Positions 4,713 to 5,488 of a DNA stretch of 5,488 bases are shown here, piece after piece (within the stretch, counting starts at the first letter, position 1; the number at the start of each line of letters is the position of its first letter). Position numbers and translations under genes: made by a program. The notes under the pieces were generated by a model. That model did not search any database. It was not told the origin of the DNA and saw only the letters and a program-made list of their open reading frames with translations. The stretch spans positions 1-5,488 of the forward strand of contig CAZSMU010000196.1 in NCBI GenBank assembly GCA_964607915.1, written 5' to 3'. Origin of the DNA: JADJPL01 sp964607915 (GTDB lineage: Bacteria; Bacteroidota; Bacteroidia; Chitinophagales; Saprospiraceae).

Positions 4713-5488
4713 ATGACACCCACCCCCCACATCCCCTCCTTCCTGCAGCGCAGCCCCTACCGGGTGAACGGATATACCTTCTATATGGTGCGGGTAGAAA
4801 AGGGCAGCTTTGTGATGGGGGATGCGTCGGGTTATGGTAATGAAAAGCCCGCCCACCGGGTGACGCTCAGCGCCGACTTCGAGTTGGCGGAATATCCCGT
4901 GACCCAGGGGCTGTGGCAGGCGGTGATGGGGGCGGAGTGGCCGAAAACCCACTTTAAGGGGGCCGACCGACCAGTTGAGTGCGTCCGTTGGGACGATGCG
5001 CAGGATTTTTTCCAAAAGCTGAACGAATGGTATAGAAGCTCCGGGGATTATGGGAACCGCCCGGGGCATTTCTGTCTGCCGACGGAGGCGCAGTGGGAGT
5101 ACGCGGCGCGGGGCGGGCGCTACGGCCATTTTTTTGCATACCCCTTTTCGGGCAGCAATCGCCTGGAAGAGGTGGGCTGGTATTGGGAAAACAGCCACAG
5201 GGAAACCAAGCCGGTGGGCCACAAGATGCCCAACGTGCTGGGGCTGTACGATATGAGCGGGAATGTATTCGAGTGGTGCGCGGACGATTGGCATGATAAT
5301 TATGAGGGTGCCCCATCAGATGGCAGTGCCTGGATAGATACTCCGAGAGGCTCGTACCGCGTGTACCGCGGCGGCTCCTGGAGCGACCTCGCCGACTACT
5401 GCCGGGTAGCGGACCGCAGCATCGCCGTCCCCGACGCCCGGAGCAACCTCCTGGGCTTCCGCGCTGCTTTCGTCCCCCAGTCCGGGTT
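4713..5488 (+). CDS. FGE-sulfatase (SUMF1-like, C-type-lectin-fold) protein, probable DGR variable protein; 3' end cut by window edge
   Basis: From ATG 4713 the frame is open to the right edge, 258 codons. Landmarks of the FGE-sulfatase domain come in order: GSFVMG (31-36), AEYPVTQGLW (59-68), RPVECVRWDDA (86-96), LPTEAQWEYAARGG (122-135), GLYDMSGNVFEWC (177-189), YRGGSW (218-223) and LGFRAAF (247-253). The domain spans nearly the whole protein; with the terminal GFRAAF reached, only a few residues should be missing. There is no signal peptide, so it is probably cytoplasmic. True formylglycine-generating enzymes need two cysteines in the segment after RGGSW; only one (C230) is present, the other position being D225, so sulfatase-activating catalysis is unlikely. 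This fold is a common scaffold for ligand-binding proteins diversified by DGRs, and residues 224-246 carry that pattern. A non-catalytic binding role is inferred; the target is unknown. Confidence 0.92.
   Translation, partial: MTPTPHIPSFLQRSPYRVNGYTFYMVRVEKGSFVMGDASGYGNEKPAHRVTLSADFELAEYPVTQGLWQAVMGAEWPKTHFKGADRPVECVRWDDAQDFFQKLNEWYRSSGDYGNRPGHFCLPTEAQWEYAARGGRYGHFFAYPFSGSNRLEEVGWYWENSHRETKPVGHKMPNVLGLYDMSGNVFEWCADDWHDNYEGAPSDGSAWIDTPRGSYRVYRGGSWSDLADYCRVADRSIAVPDARSNLLGFRAAFVPQSG
5382..5450 (+). other. Putative DGR variable region core (VR) at the 3' end of the FGE-fold gene
   Basis: Codons 224-246 alternate between framework residues (A227, C230-A233, R235, P240, R243) and 15 candidate variable positions (224-226, 228, 229, 234, 236-239, 241, 242, 244-246). 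All 15 end in C: AGC, GAC, CTC, GAC, TAC, GAC, AGC, ATC, GCC, GTC, GAC, GCC, AGC, AAC, CTC. This is the expected product of AAC codons mutated at their two adenines, as in DGR retrohoming. By contrast, just upstream (codons 191-210) Asp, Asn, Tyr and Ser mostly use T-ending codons. The full variable repeat, including shared flanks, probably runs from about 5355 to beyond 5462. No template repeat or reverse transcriptase is in the window, so this rests on the codon pattern and known layout of such targets. Confidence 0.6.

Noticed and set aside
4484..4840. 118-codon plus-strand frame before the FGE-fold gene
   Set aside because: It crosses the intergenic promoter region and overlaps the real gene in another frame; its product is proline- and arginine-rich without domain character.
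4704..5294. 196-codon minus-strand frame opposite the FGE-fold gene
   Set aside because: It is the antisense shadow of a gene with clear FGE-sulfatase motifs on the plus strand.

Overview
The window looks like the chromosome of a Bacteroidota bacterium, perhaps a Saprospiria/Lewinella-type organism; the lineage is inferred and was not searched. The basis is four promoter candidates of the Bacteroidota type (TAnnTTTG-like -7 boxes, one with a TTTG -33 box at 19 bp), starts without clear Shine-Dalgarno sequences, a large secreted BNR-repeat protein typical of the phylum, and a GC-rich background.

Layout: (1) 1-2858, minus strand: 952 codons of a secreted beta-propeller protein with about ten Asp-boxes, C-terminus cut by the left edge. 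No six-frame call marks it because it runs off the window, but the frame is open from its ATG to the edge. (2) 2859-3157: a divergent promoter region and a probable 41-aa membrane peptide on the plus strand. (3) 3158-4375: an AT-rich island holding a 164-bp near-perfect foldback element (MITE-like, ends in TA) and a two-gene minus-strand operon. These are a close DpnI relative (dpnC, a type IIM endonuclease for methylated GATC) and a 53-aa DpnD/PcfM-family protein (dpnD), overlapping by 14 nt. The dpnD stop codon lies on the terminal TAG of the foldback element. (4) 4352-4712: a divergent intergenic region with a promoter candidate on each side. (5) 4713-5488, plus strand: a formylglycine-generating-enzyme (FGE/SUMF1)-fold protein, cut by the right edge very near its C-terminus.

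The most notable signal is at the 3' end of the FGE-fold gene. The positions that are Asn runs in templates of diversity-generating retroelements (DGRs) with this fold are here fifteen codons that all end in C and encode mixed residues, while the framework residues between them (W, A, C, RVA, R, P, R, GFR) are intact. This is what adenine mutagenesis of AAC codons would leave, so the gene is probably a DGR target. The template repeat, accessory gene and reverse transcriptase would then lie beyond base 5488 or elsewhere. The second system is the horizontally acquired-looking dpnCD defence cassette with a foldback element at its end.
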